This document shows positions 1 to 9,240 of a stretch of DNA of 64,000 nt, one piece after another. The notes below the pieces were generated by a model. That model saw only the letters and a program-made list of their open reading frames with translations, was not told where the DNA came from and ran no database searches. This stretch comes from Merluccius polli (Eukaryota; Chordata; Actinopteri; Gadiformes; Merlucciidae): contig JAOPHQ010006607.1 in the NCBI GenBank assembly GCA_030340625.1, positions 16,001 through 80,000 of the forward strand, given 5' to 3'. Both the position numbers and the translations under genes were made by a program. Every line of letters starts with the position of its first letter. The first letter of the stretch is position 1.

Positions 1-29
1 ATAACGATCGGCGGCCGATTGATCGGAGC
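1..29. mobile_element. Part of a hAT-type MITE that hosts the element at 30-4381
   Basis: The left flank (gatcggagc) and the right flank at 4382-4396 (atcggagcatccctа-type end, reading ATCGGAGC then ATCCCTA) together form one interrupted terminus. CATCCCTA ends preceded by ATCGG-like sequence recur several times in this window as hAT termini. I infer that the large hAT inserted a few bases inside the end of an older MITE. The rest of that MITE lies outside the window. Confidence 0.5.
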
Positions 30-73
30 CAGGGCCGTTCCTGACCAATTTGGCACCCTAGGCAAGATCTCTG

Positions 74-133
<60 letters not shown>

Positions 134-2678
134 CAGCCAATTAGCCCACAAAATCTCCATACACTCACACAGACACTGGGTAGCTTTTAGTCTTTGGACT
201 TTATTTTAATAACCGCACAAAATATAGACTAATAAGAAATTACAAATAGTAAAATAAGTAAAGTGGTAACAGTGCACAAAATATTTACAGAAAATGTTAC
301 AGAAACCTGTTGCTGTGCAATATGCATAATAATTAAAACTCAGTCAATGAAACAAGTGGCAAATGACTGAGTCTGCACATTTGGAGTGGTCTAATGGCCT
401 CAAATAGACTCTTGCCCAACTCTAGAGCCTTACTCTCCTTGCCTTTCTAGCAGCAAAGTTGTCTATTATGTCATCATAAGACAGCTGCTTTGAGACCTCA
501 TGATTCACACTTATAATGGCAAGTCCACTAAGACGTTCTTGCCCCATAGTAGATCTCAGGTAGGTTTTGATCAGTTTGAGCTTTGAGAAGCTCCTTTCAG
601 CAGCAGCCACTGTAACAGCCAGAGTGGCAGATATTCTTAGAGCTACCCACATATTTGGGTAAATCTCTGTCAGCTTCTTCTCATGTAGGAAGGTCAAAAG
701 TTCCATGTTTGTGAAGTTAGATGGAAATGTTGGAAAATTTAGCATTTCCAGAGCAAGTTCCTTTCCATCAACATCTGGCTGTCCACCATGAGTAAGTGCA
801 GTGCTCAGGGTTTGACAGTGCTTGAGCATCTCTTCTTCTTTCATTTGAGGAAATTTGAGGAGCACTCCAAATGTGTCATACACCTCTCCCAGGCTCTGAA
901 ATCTCTCATCCAGTGAAGACAGGGCTGTATCTACTACCACATTAAAAAATGTGGTTTCCATTTTTTGAAGTGGATCACCAATAGGCTCATCTGGAGACTC
1001 ATAACTGAAGTGCCTTTTCGTTTTTCTCAACCTCTTTTCTTTGAGAACAGCATCGATGTTCATCTCCTCACACATCTCCTTTGCAGCTGTCTTTGCATCA
1101 GAAAATCCGCTGTTTCTGTAGTGTGAGAGGGAATCTCTGGTTTTCTCCAGCAAGTTGACAGCCACATCTAACTGCATGGAGGGTGACTGCAGCAGTTTAC
1201 TCACATGCTGAATCTTGTTGAGGATGTCATACCATATGACTGTGCAAATACAGAACCGGTAGGAGCCTACCTCCTCAGCCAAAGCCTGGGCTTCAACTTT
1301 CACCACAGGGTCTGCAGTTGTTTCCCTCACCTCCACAAGAGCCTCTCTCACCTGCCTAGCTTGGTACCTTACTGGCTCCACACTTTTTACCCTGCTTTCC
1401 CACCTGGTATCTGACCACGATTTCAGGGTGGTTTTGATGTGTTTTAGGAGGATATCCCATCTATGGGTGGAGGCGGAGAACAGAGTGAATAATTTGGACA
1501 AATATCCAAAGTAGCCAACGGCTTCTGGTGAGCTCTTAGCAGCATCAGCTACTACCAGATTCAAAGTGTGGGCACCACATGGGACAAAAAAGGCTCTTGG
1601 GTTCCTTTGAAGCAGCCTAGCCTGAACACCTTTATTCTTCCCCTTCATATTGGCACCATTGTCGTAGGACTGTCCTCTGCAGTCCTCAAAGGGGATGTTT
1701 AGCTCCTCCAGCCTTTTGAGTATGAGAGCTGACAAACTTTCCCCTGTTGACTCCTTTGCCACAAGAAAGCCCAAAAAGTGTTCTTTAATTTGTGGCATGT
1801 CTTCCTGTGTCACAATCCTAACAATGACAGAGAGCTGCTCTTTGTGACTCATATCAGGGGTGCAGTCTAAAATAATGGAGAAATATTTGCATGTTTTGAT
1901 CTCTTCCACTATTTGCTCAAGTATTTTTGTGCTGATGCAGTCTATTAGTTCATTTTGAATTTTGTTTCCCAGGTAATGTGGGTGATTGTCAGCAACATTT
2001 TCCACCCTACGAACATGTTGCATCATCACTGGATCAAATTTGGCCATAAGCTCCACCTGCTTCAGAAAGTTGCCATTATCTGGTTTATGTAATGTGTTTG
2101 TGTTCCCCCTAAAAGCCATGTTCCTCTCAGCTAAGGACTGAACTATTGCCACCAATCTCGTGAGAACTTCACGCCACCTGTTTCTCTCAGCCTGAAGGAG
2201 TGCCATCTCTTGCCTATCAATTGTTAGCCCCTTTGCAAGACGGACCTCCAATTCTTTCCATGTTGCCATGTTTGTGTTGTGCTCCTGGCTATTCTCATGG
2301 GTCTTGAGTAACGAGCTTGCATTTTTCCAATCTGTTAGTCCTTCTTTATTCAATTTGAATTCTTTCTTGGAAAAAAGCTTGCAACAGAAGCAATGCAAAC
2401 TATCATTTTGTGTTGAGTACATTAGCCAGCTTCTTTTTATTTTTTCTCCATTGACTAAGACTCTGTTAAAATTATCGTGCTGACACCTTCTCCCATCTTT
2501 TTGTGTAGGGAACGTGAAAGTGCTTTTGATCTGATATGGTCCTCTGAGAACAAATTCTGTTGTTACCTTATTCGTTAAGACAGATGGCCAGTCACCAGGG
2601 TCTATCGGTGGAGCCTGTACATCGCTGGGTTGTGCTGAAGTGGAAGGGACAGGTGCACTTGGACTGCCAGGCTGGCCT

Positions 2679-3057
2679 GAGGTAGAGGGGGCCAGATGAG
2701 GTGTTGCATCACGTGGTGCTGCTGAGGTAGAGGGGGCCGGATGAGGTGTTGCATCACGTGGTGCTGCTGAGGTAGAGGGGGCCAGATGAGGTGTTGCATC
2801 ACGTGGTGCTGCTGAGGTAGAGGGGGCCGGATGAGGTGTTGCATCACGTGGTGCTGCTGAGGTAGAGGGGGCCGGATGAGGTGTTGCATCACGTGGTGCT
2901 GCTGAGGTAGAGGGGGCCGGATGAGGTGTTGCATCACGTGGTGCTGCTGAGGTAGAGGGGGCCAGATGAGGTGTTGCATCACGTGGTGCTGCTGAGGTAG
3001 AGGGGGCCAGATGAGGTGTTGCATCACGTGGTGCTGCTGAGGTAGAGGGGGCAGGAT
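2679..3057 (-). repeat. 45-bp coding minisatellite in the transposase N-terminal region
   Basis: Eight full 45-bp units start at 2679, 2724, 2769, 2814, 2859, 2904, 2949 and 2994. A ninth begins at 3039 and is cut by the MITE, with a diverged remainder continuing at 3241-3270. Units differ mainly by an A/G change (gccagatg or gccggatg). In the transposase frame each unit reads AAPRDATPHPAPSTS or AAPRDATPHLAPSTS. Because 45 is a multiple of three, a second minus-strand frame is also open (unit PPLPQQHHVMQHLIR), but it does not join the transposase. Confidence 0.9.
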
Positions 3058-3235
3058 CAAGGTTATTATAGTTAACGAAAACTAACTAAATAACTAAAAC
3101 TAAAATTGAAAAAAAATAATTAGTAAACTGAACTAAATAAAATCTATAATAAAAATAAAATAAAATTATAACTAACTGAAACATTGTTTTGCATTTACAA
3201 AACTAATAAAAAAATCCAAAACTATTATAACCTTG
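3058..3235. mobile_element. 178-bp AT-rich MITE inserted in the transposase exon
   Basis: The ends are CAAGGTTATTATAGT and ACTATTATAACCTTG, inverted repeats of 15 bp with one mismatch. The flanks GGCAGGAT (3050-3057) and TGCAGGAT (3236-3243) match at 7 of 8 bases and lie in the ninth copy of the 45-bp coding repeat, which confirms the original site. MITE plus duplication is 186 bp, a multiple of three, so the frame is kept, but the insert reads a TAG in the minus frame soon after its 3' border. The 8-bp duplication suggests mobilisation by a hAT-type transposase. Confidence 0.85.
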
Positions 3236-3342
3236 TGCAGGATGAGGTGCTGCATCACTTGGTGCTGAGGTAGAGGAGGTGGCTGCAGTCTCAGGTGGCC
3301 CAGGAGGGGCAGAGGTGCGTAATAAATATTTACGAAGTGCAT

Positions 3343-3958
3343 CTGAAAAGAGAGGATGAGTAGATTTGATCAATTGGGGTTTACATTATATTAATCAAAT
3401 AGCTGTTGATTGTGAAACCATAATGGCATAACCATTACAACCATGCTATCACCCAACAGTATAGCCTGCCTGGACCTATGACATTCTAAACACAGCAACA
3501 AGAAAATATAAAAAGGGCAGTGTAATTGTAAAGTCTCAAATTGCACCAATCTGAAAATTGGAAAACATAGATATATACTGTATAAATGAATGTAGGCCTA
3601 TGTATGCAATTGGTTTCTCAGGGCAAATAGTGGATAGTTTGGGCAGCACACATTTAACATTAAAAGAAAAGGTGTAACCTTAAAATTAAATGATGTTGCT
3701 TATTGATTACCCAAACCTGTCTTTCCAACTTTCCCTAAAATGGGAGTAACATTAACTGACATTAACTCTAGCTGAATGCTGAATGTATTTCTTTAACAAG
3801 TTATCATCCTATACTAATGTAGTAAAAAGTAACCCACTGACTGCCACACTAGCTCCAAGTGAGCTAGCTAGAAACTGCTGTAAGTAACCTGTATATGTGT
3901 ATATATATATGTGCTGCAATTTTATTTAAACTCATTTCATCACATCATCATTCATCAC
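3343..3958 (-). other. Intron of the hAT transposase gene
   Basis: This is AT-rich non-coding sequence between the donor (GTGATG at 3958) and the acceptor (ctcttttcag ending at 3343). I see no other coding motif in it. It contains a short (TA) run near 3900-3910. Confidence 0.65.
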
Positions 3959-4037
3959 CTCTGTCTTTTTCACGTTTTTCCTCATCTTCTTTTCTTTTCT
4001 TCTTTCCTTGTGCGCCAGAGGGCTTTTGCCTTTTCAT
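3959..4037 (-). CDS. First coding exon of the hAT transposase
   Basis: An ATG at 4037-4035 opens 26 codons beginning MKRQKPSGAQGKKKRKEDEE, Lys-rich and likely to contain the nuclear localisation signal. The exon ends in one extra base (G at 3959), followed by GTGATG, a plausible donor. The main exon begins with AT then GCA, so joining gives GAT (Asp) and keeps the frame into ALRKYL. Short Lys-rich first exons beginning MKR..PSG are typical of this hAT subfamily. The phase agreement between donor and acceptor is the strongest support. The exon is only 79 bp long. Confidence 0.75.
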
Positions 4038-4264
4038 GATCAGTCAGTCATTACTGAGAGCAGGGGGGCGGGGCGGGGAGAGACGGTGTGCAATCAATTA
4101 GGGACCGTGGTAAAATTGGTATTGCCTGCAGGGTGCAGGCAGCAGACAGAAACCCAAATAAGAAAATATAAATTATTTCGCCATTGTTTAAATACTCAAG
4201 ATTATATGTACTGTTGTTACATTGTTGTGTTTTTGTGAAATAGTAGTATAATAAAAAAGTATTT

Positions 4265-4303
<39 letters not shown>

Positions 4304-4778
4304 CCCTCCCTGGGGCGCCCCTTGACGCTCTCTGGCGCCCCTAGCATTCGCCTAGTCCGCCTAATGGAAGGAACGGGCCTGATCGGAGCATCCCTAGTTT
4401 TCACAATGTGGAATTTTCTCAAAAACCTAATTTTACTATCTACTTTTTGACTTGATCATCAGCAAAAGTAATTAAAAGAGTTCTGTAATTGTAAATGTTA
4501 TGACCGCTACAGCTAAATATTGTTTTCACCACACCGCAGCAATGGATGGAAGTAGCCGTAGCTCCCAAACGCTCCACTAAATTGGAACGAAACCTTTTAG
4601 GACTCGGCACCCCATTTTACATCTAAAACAATGTCACTGAATCAATTTTACACTACATGGACCCCATGTTTCCTTTTAAAAGCAAACAGTGCAAGTGTCA
4701 GAGAAAGTGAAAAAAAACAACAAAAAAGTGTGGCGAAAACGTCCACTTATGAAACATGACTTTCCCCCTGTTTCTAAT

Positions 4779-4850
4779 CGGCCAATGGCTCATTGGTTTG
4801 AGTATATGGTGTCACTTCAAGAGGTTTGTTGTTCAAATCTATCCATACCT
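4779..4850 (+). ncRNA. Degenerate tRNA-like module (A box and B box)
   Basis: TGGCTCATTGG at 4786-4796 resembles a pol III A box and TGTTCAAATCT at 4830-4840 a B box. Their starts are 44 bases apart, the canonical tRNA distance. A D-arm stem GCTC/GAGT can form. The anticodon and T stems do not pair, so it is not a working tRNA. It may be a tRNA-derived SINE head or a decayed tRNA gene. Confidence 0.3.
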
Positions 4851-5068
4851 ATCAATGTTTAATTTATCCCCCCATTACTCGGGTTTAAATAAAACACATT
4901 TTTATTTAATAGTTTTTATTTTACAATTATTTTTATTCCGCCACATTCTTTACTCTATGGTTTTCAAAAGGCTATATCGCAGGTCTTGTATACATGATGT
5001 AAGTGCCGGAGACAACTGGAAAAACCCATATCTGAAAGGCACACTAATCTTCCCACAATGGTAGATGC

Positions 5069-5141
5069 CTGTCAATAGCTCAGCAAGTAGAGCACTCGCC
5101 TGCAATGCAGAAGGTCAATGGTTCAAATTCTACCAGTTACC
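5069..5141 (+). ncRNA. Degenerate tRNA-like module, Cys-like anticodon
   Basis: The A box TAGCTCAGCAAG starts at 5076 and the B box GGTTCAAATTC at 5120, again exactly 44 bases apart. The D stem GCTC/GAGC is perfect. The expected anticodon loop reads CTGCAAT, giving GCA (Cys), but the anticodon stem CTCGC/GCAGA and the acceptor stem are broken. It is likely a tRNA pseudogene or SINE head. Confidence 0.4.
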
Positions 5142-5547
5142 TAATAATATTCTCCTGTTTTTTGGCTGTATTGTTTTTTTTTTGCATTATACATTCATAT
5201 CAGTTAGTGATAGTGAATGTATTATGATATACAGTGGATGTATTCTGTGACTGTGATAGTCGATGTATTCTCTGATAGTGTATACTTGTACAACATATAT
5301 TTTCATTTCCACCCGTTGGGTGGAGATGAATAGCGTTAATAGCACTCTCCTTTAACACACACATGGTTCAATGATATGGAATTGGCTGTAATGGGCTGGT
5401 GTACATTGAAGCTACTTACAGCAGTCTGCTCTGGAAAAATTGCATGAAACAAGGTCGCAGTCAATGGTTGACTACTTCCAGCAATAGGGGCGCTTTGGCC
5501 TCATATGGGGCACTATCTTAGCCTAGAACTCTAGACACCCCCTAGCG

Positions 5548-6873
5548 CAGGGGTTGAAACTAAAATTTTGGCTTACCAGACAACTGGCGAGTAGATGACA
5601 ATTTTTACTAGACAAACAGATTTTTTACCAGACAAAAATAGGGGCGCTGCGCGATTGTGGGGGGGGGGGGGGGGGGGGGGGCAATTGTTGCGATTGTTGA
5701 CCGGGGGGCCGAGTCGCCTCCTCCCTCGTTCACAACATTCAAACGAATCACGAATGCAGTTAAGTTACCATTCAGAGATCAAGTTACAGTTCAACTCCGA
5801 CAAACCAACTGGGGGAGGTGATGGTGTTAATAAATGTGTGAATAATAGCAAATACAACATTGTGTCTGTCTGGTTGAATATGTTAACATATGTATTTAAT
5901 TTGAGTTCAACAGATTTATTTAATGTATGCATGACATGTCAGGATCAAAATGCCCCATTCCCCCAATTCAAGGAAAAGTTAGACAAACCAAACGCAGCGG
6001 GATGCGGGGGGCGTAGTAGATTATTGGATGTTTAATATATCAGCAAGATTTAATAGACTTGATTTAGCAATGATGAGTTTTAAAGTTAATGATGTACACT
6101 TGTGTTTATTCTGGGCATATTTTATTTACTATTGTGAAGATGGCCATTGGCCACCCCCACTCAAGACCAAGATCCACCAAGGTGGGGGGTCCCGGCCGGG
6201 TCGCGTGCAACGAGACAGATTGACGAGACATTCATAGTGGATAGTGGATATTCACGGTCACCGTGAATATCCACTATACGCGAATTATCCGCGTGACATC
6301 GCGCCGCCGTGAAGACTCGTTCGCTGGGGGCGTGTTGACTAGTGGATCAACTAGCTCCCGCCCGCATTGTGGTAATGAATCAGAAGGGTCAACGTCACGG
6401 CCCGCGCCCACGTCCTGTTTGCTGAATGGTGACCGCGTGGATTCGCTGCGCGAATATTTGCATAAAGTTGAAATCTCCCAACTTTATGCAAATTCAGAAG
6501 CGGAGCCAGGCAGCGCCGCAGCCGGCTCCGCGCCGCAAACAATCCCAGCGTGCTTTGCGCAGCGAATTGCTCGCGTCCCATAGAAAGTGAATGGAGGCGG
6601 CACATCGCGCGCGATCATTCACTTATAGTGGATATTCACGGTGAGCGATTGTTGACCGGGGGGGGGAAGCGGGGGGGAGCTGCGCGATTGTAGACGGCGG
6701 TGGGTGCTGCGCGGTCGGGTCCGCGGCTAGCGGGTCCGTTGCTGGCGGGTCCGCGGCAATCGCGCCGCATTTTTAGATTACTCGCCAGAGTGGCGAGTGG
6801 TCTTCATAAATTACTCGACAAATACAAAAATTACTCGCATTTGGCGAGTAAAACAGCCTTATTTCAACCCCTG
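5548..6873. mobile_element. hAT element nested in family Z copy 1
   Basis: The terminal inverted repeats are CAGGGGTTGAAA and TTTCAACCCCTG (12 bp, perfect). The exact 8-bp target duplication CCCTAGCG lies at 5540-5547 and 6874-6881. Subterminal regions at both ends carry repeated short motifs of the type GGCGAGTA and ACTCGCC, likely transposase binding sites. The interior has a G-run (5659-5681), CpG-rich sequence and a further nested MITE at 6259-6643. I see no transposase coding, so it is non-autonomous. Confidence 0.88.
6259..6643. mobile_element. MITE with perfect 20-bp TIRs nested inside the nested hAT
   Basis: The left end CACCGTGAATATCCACTATA (6259-6278) is exactly complemented by 6624-6643. 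Similarity continues inward, imperfectly, for about 30 more bases. The sequence just left (6241-6258) is a third, inverted copy of the same end, so 6241-6277 forms a 37-bp palindrome. A second hairpin, with 15-bp perfect arms, lies at 6456-6470 and 6479-6493. I find no clear target duplication. The element is GC- and CpG-rich. Confidence 0.7.
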
Positions 6874-7046
6874 CCCTAGCGGCAGCAAATTTATTTGGCA
6901 GCTAGGTAGGTCTAGCACGGCTCCGTCGGCTTTTTGGTGCTGGGAACACCAAGTATGTCAGACCAATCACAACGTGAGGGGCGGAGTCGAAAGCCGGGCT
7001 ACCTAATGACGACAGAGATGCGACGGTTCCGTGTTAGAGGTAAACA

Positions 7047-7250
7047 ATGGCTGCTGCTGCTGGCAAACGGCTGTCTTTCGACTCGGCTTTGGCCGCGACT
7101 CTTCAAGACTTGAAGTTAACATTTTCTTTGAGAAAAGAACAAAGAACGGCACTGAAGTCTTTCCTCGAAAATAAATATGTATTCGGAGTTTTGATTAATT
7201 ACGTAGTCAGAGCCGTTGCTGTGACTACGTCACCTTCTTCGTTGCTCTGA
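7047..7250 (+). pseudogene. RecQ-like helicase N-terminal fragment in family Z copy 1
   Basis: A 67-codon frame starts ATG (context aacaATGg). The first 49 residues include LRKEQRTALKSFLENKYVFG, which resembles the segment of RecQ-family helicases just before the Walker A motif. Similarity stops right after GVL, where PTGxGKS would be expected, and the frame runs into the element's hairpin and a stop. Copy 3 (50634-50431, minus) encodes almost the same peptide, and copy 2 has a deletion and frameshift. I infer that the family retains the 5' end of a helicase gene carried by, or captured from, a larger element. No helicase activity is possible. Confidence 0.6.
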
Positions 7251-7386
7251 TTGGTTGTAGCGCTATCCTATTGCGTGCAGAGGGAACTTGAAAGACAACC
7301 GTTTATCCCGCCCACACTGCCAATGGAGCTGAGCCAGACCTTACATCTTTCTGATGTGGGTCTGGCTTGCCAGGCTAGCACTATCT

Positions 7387-7844
7387 CACATTGTAAGGCA
7401 ATTGGCAGTAGGGTTGCAGTTTTGACTATGTAACCGCAAGTTACCTTCATGTCATTCATGGCAACCATTTTGCCCTCCTTTCGGTAATCCAACAACTTTC
7501 AGGAATGGAATATATTTAGCTATAAGGTGTTCTTCTAGAGAGTTGAGACATTTTTTTCTTCTGGTATTGCTTCTAAATGAAGATTGTTTGCTACACTCTC
7601 TGGAGGCATTCTCCAGACAGCATTTTCCGATGGCATGTCTAACAAGTCCATAGTTTAGATAAAGATCCTTGTGATCTGCTGTAATTTGGTATCACACACA
7701 TGCACATTAGGGATGCCACAGTGAGGAAATGTTCACACCATTTAATATACTTGTGGCAACATCTGTGTTATCGATTACACCGGACATTTTACTGCAATCT
7801 TTGACGTCAGATCGTTAACTACGTCCCCTTACTTTGAACAAAAC
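7387..7844. other. Stretch with no recognised feature
   Basis: I see no coding frame or repeat structure that I can support between family Z copy 1 and the BEL/Pao relic. Confidence 0.4.
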
Positions 7845-9240
7845 TAAAGTCACCTGCTGAAGCCATACATCTAGTGGAAGAGTCGAGAGTCGTCTGCAGA
7901 ACAGGAAACCTTCGGCTGCACAAGTTCGTATCCAACAACAAGGAAGTGATTGCCGCAAAACCACCTGGATCTAGACATGGCCCTAGGAGAACTTCACATG
8001 GAGCGTGCACTTGGAGTGCAGTGGTGTCTACAATGCAGGGTCGTAGTTAAGGTAAATCCACTGACAAGGAGAGGGGTTCTCTTGATGGTTGCCTCAGTCT
8101 ATGTTCCGCTAGGGTTTGTGTCACTCTTTATATTAGTCAGCAAACATCCTTCAGGCGCTATGTAGAGACAAAGGAGCTGGGACAACGATCTCCCCAAGCA
8201 CATTCTGCCTCATTGGGAGTCATGGCTTAAAGGTTTGCCTCACTTTGCAGCCCTGAAGATTCCAAGAACCTACTTTCCATCAAGCTTTGACAAAGTTATA
8301 CGATACAAGCTTCACAATTTTTTGGATGCAAGTTTCAATGGATATGGTGCATGTTCATATCTCAGCAATAAATGAAATGGGACATATCAGTTGCTCTCTG
8401 GTTATGGGGAAGGCAATAGTAGCCCCTACCAAACTAACGACTATATCAAAATTTGAATTGTCGTCAAAAGGGAGCTTGAGATTGAAAACCTGCACGAGTA
8501 CTACTGGATTGACTCAAAGGTGGTTTTTGGCTACGTGAACAACGACCAATGCATAAGATTTAGCAATGGTGACATGTCGGCTCCGAAAATAACCTAAAAA
8601 ATAACCAAGCTCAATCGGGCTGAGTGCAGTTCTGGCTCAATGGACCTGACTTACTTTGGCAGTGGAATCTTCCATGTGAAGCGGAAATCTTCATTATCAA
8701 GCCAGTGATGACATCGAGAAAATCAAGGTCCAGAAGGAAGACACCCTGAATAAGCACAAGTTATCAGTTGAATGCCTTCTTGAACAAGAACAATGTCCTC
8801 AGGTTGGGAGGACGGCTATCCCAATCGTCTTTGGACCATGACGTAAAACATCGCTCAATACTTCTGATGAAATCTGATGTCAGCCCTGCTCGTTAAACAT
8901 CATGAGTGTGTACACCACCAAGGAAGAGGCCTGACCATGAATGAGTTTTGCACAAAAAAACAGAATATGGATCCTAGGATGCAGAAATGAGGTGTCCTCA
9001 GATTTACAAGTGCATAACATGTAGGAGCTACAGAAGAACCACAGAGGTTCAACAAATGGCAGATCTGCCGGAAGAGGGAACCAAATCATTCCCTCCCTTT
9101 ACTTGCAACGGCCCTTCATCGTAAAGAAAGAGAGAGAAAGGAATTAAAACGATACAGATTGTTATTGACCTGCTTATGCTCTAGAGCAGTACATACATGA
9201 TCCGAAGCATCCAGACTGTTGTGCTCGACAAGTCAGCAAA
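7845..9240 (+). pseudogene. BEL/Pao retrotransposon pol relic
   Basis: The three plus frames together read in the order expected for Pao-type polyproteins. LHKFVSNNKEVIAA lies near 7915-7957, then LGELHMERALGVQW (7983-8024) and NPLTRRGVLLMVASVY (8056-8103). Next come an RNase-H-like stretch around 8270-8535 (ISCSLVMGKA, APTKLTT, then YYWIDSKVVFGYVNND across a frame change) and NGPDLLWQ-like sequence near 8640. Last is an integrase zinc-binding and core entry region (RVGGRLSQSSLDHDVKH near 8795-8850, MADLPEEG near 9058). Several frameshifts and stops separate these blocks, so it is dead. LTRs were not identified. The region 9420-9500 might hold part of one. Confidence 0.75.

Larger units (their letters stand above)
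422..3342 (-). pseudogene. hAT transposase main exon (TTF-type zinc finger, DUF4371-like core, hAT dimerisation domain), split by a MITE
   Basis: The coding frame ends at 422. It is open from 2422 (first internal Met, 666 residues) and continues upstream in the same frame through 2423-3057 without a stop. Numbering from that Met, Cys11, Cys14, His42 and His48 fit a TTF-type zinc finger. IILDCTPD (Asp186) and QSYDNGANM (Asp254) fit the first two acidic residues of a hAT RNase-H-like core. AAAERSFSK (Glu609) fits the catalytic Glu next to the C-terminal dimerisation region, which runs on to NHEV near residue 643. Upstream, the frame reads eight 15-residue repeats (unit AAPRDATPHPAPSTS), then meets the MITE at 3058-3235, which adds an in-frame stop, then resumes as a Pro/Ala/Ser-rich stretch starting ALRKYLLRTS. 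An acceptor (ctcttttcag) abuts 3342. The downstream core looks intact, and a start at 2422 could still give a shortened protein. The family resembles ZMYM1-like hAT proteins of fish. Confidence 0.88.
30..4381 (-). mobile_element. Complete autonomous-type hAT DNA transposon
   Basis: The 13-bp terminal inverted repeats are CAGGGCCGTTCCT at 30-42 and its near-perfect complement at 4369-4381 (one mismatch). An exact 8-bp target duplication, ATCGGAGC, lies at 22-29 and 4382-4389. Eight-bp duplications and CAG-type ends are standard for hAT elements. Inside is a minus-strand two-exon transposase gene (4037-3959 joined to 3342-422), a C-run of about 53 bases at 80-132 and an A-run of about 32 bases at 4269-4300. 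The perfect target duplication suggests a fairly young insertion. The gene is nevertheless interrupted by a MITE at 3058-3235, so this copy may depend on transposase from elsewhere. Confidence 0.93.
4397..5509. other. Intergenic stretch with tRNA-like relics
   Basis: AT-rich sequence with no supported gene. The only structured features I see are the tRNA-like modules listed separately at 4779-4850, 5069-5141 and (very degenerate) 5331-5376. Confidence 0.5.
5519..7377 (+). mobile_element. Family Z MITE, copy 1 (interrupted by nested hAT 5548-6873)
   Basis: The ends are TAGCCTAGAACTCTAGAC and, at the right, ..GTCTGGCTTGCCAGGCTA, imperfect inverted repeats. An exact 9-bp target duplication GCACTATCT lies at 5510-5518 and 7378-7386. 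Without the nested insert the element is about 525 bp, matching the two other complete copies at 35523-36033 and 50304-50827. It contains a CCAAT box (6963-6967) and a GC box (ggggcgg) upstream of an ATG at 7047. A 13-bp hairpin lies near 7201-7236 and a terminal hairpin near 7333-7367. A 9-bp duplication is unlike hAT (8) and fits Mutator-like or another superfamily. I do not recognise a named family. Confidence 0.85.

Noticed and set aside
2602..3060. Open frame of 152 codons with PPLPQQHHVMQHLI repeats (minus)
   Set aside because: It is a shadow frame of the 45-bp repeat. The transposase frame through the same DNA reads AAPRDATPHPAPSTS and joins the core protein without a stop.
5069..5141. 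Functional tRNA-Cys
   Set aside because: Anticodon and acceptor stems do not pair. Only the boxes, spacing and D stem remain.
5595..6035. 146-codon ORF in the nested hAT as a transposase
   Set aside because: Begins in a G-run and shows no BED finger, DDE or dimerisation motif.
6263..6605. Overlapping ORFs on both strands (106 and 84 codons)
   Set aside because: They lie inside a GC-rich MITE with inverted symmetry, which reduces stop codons by composition.
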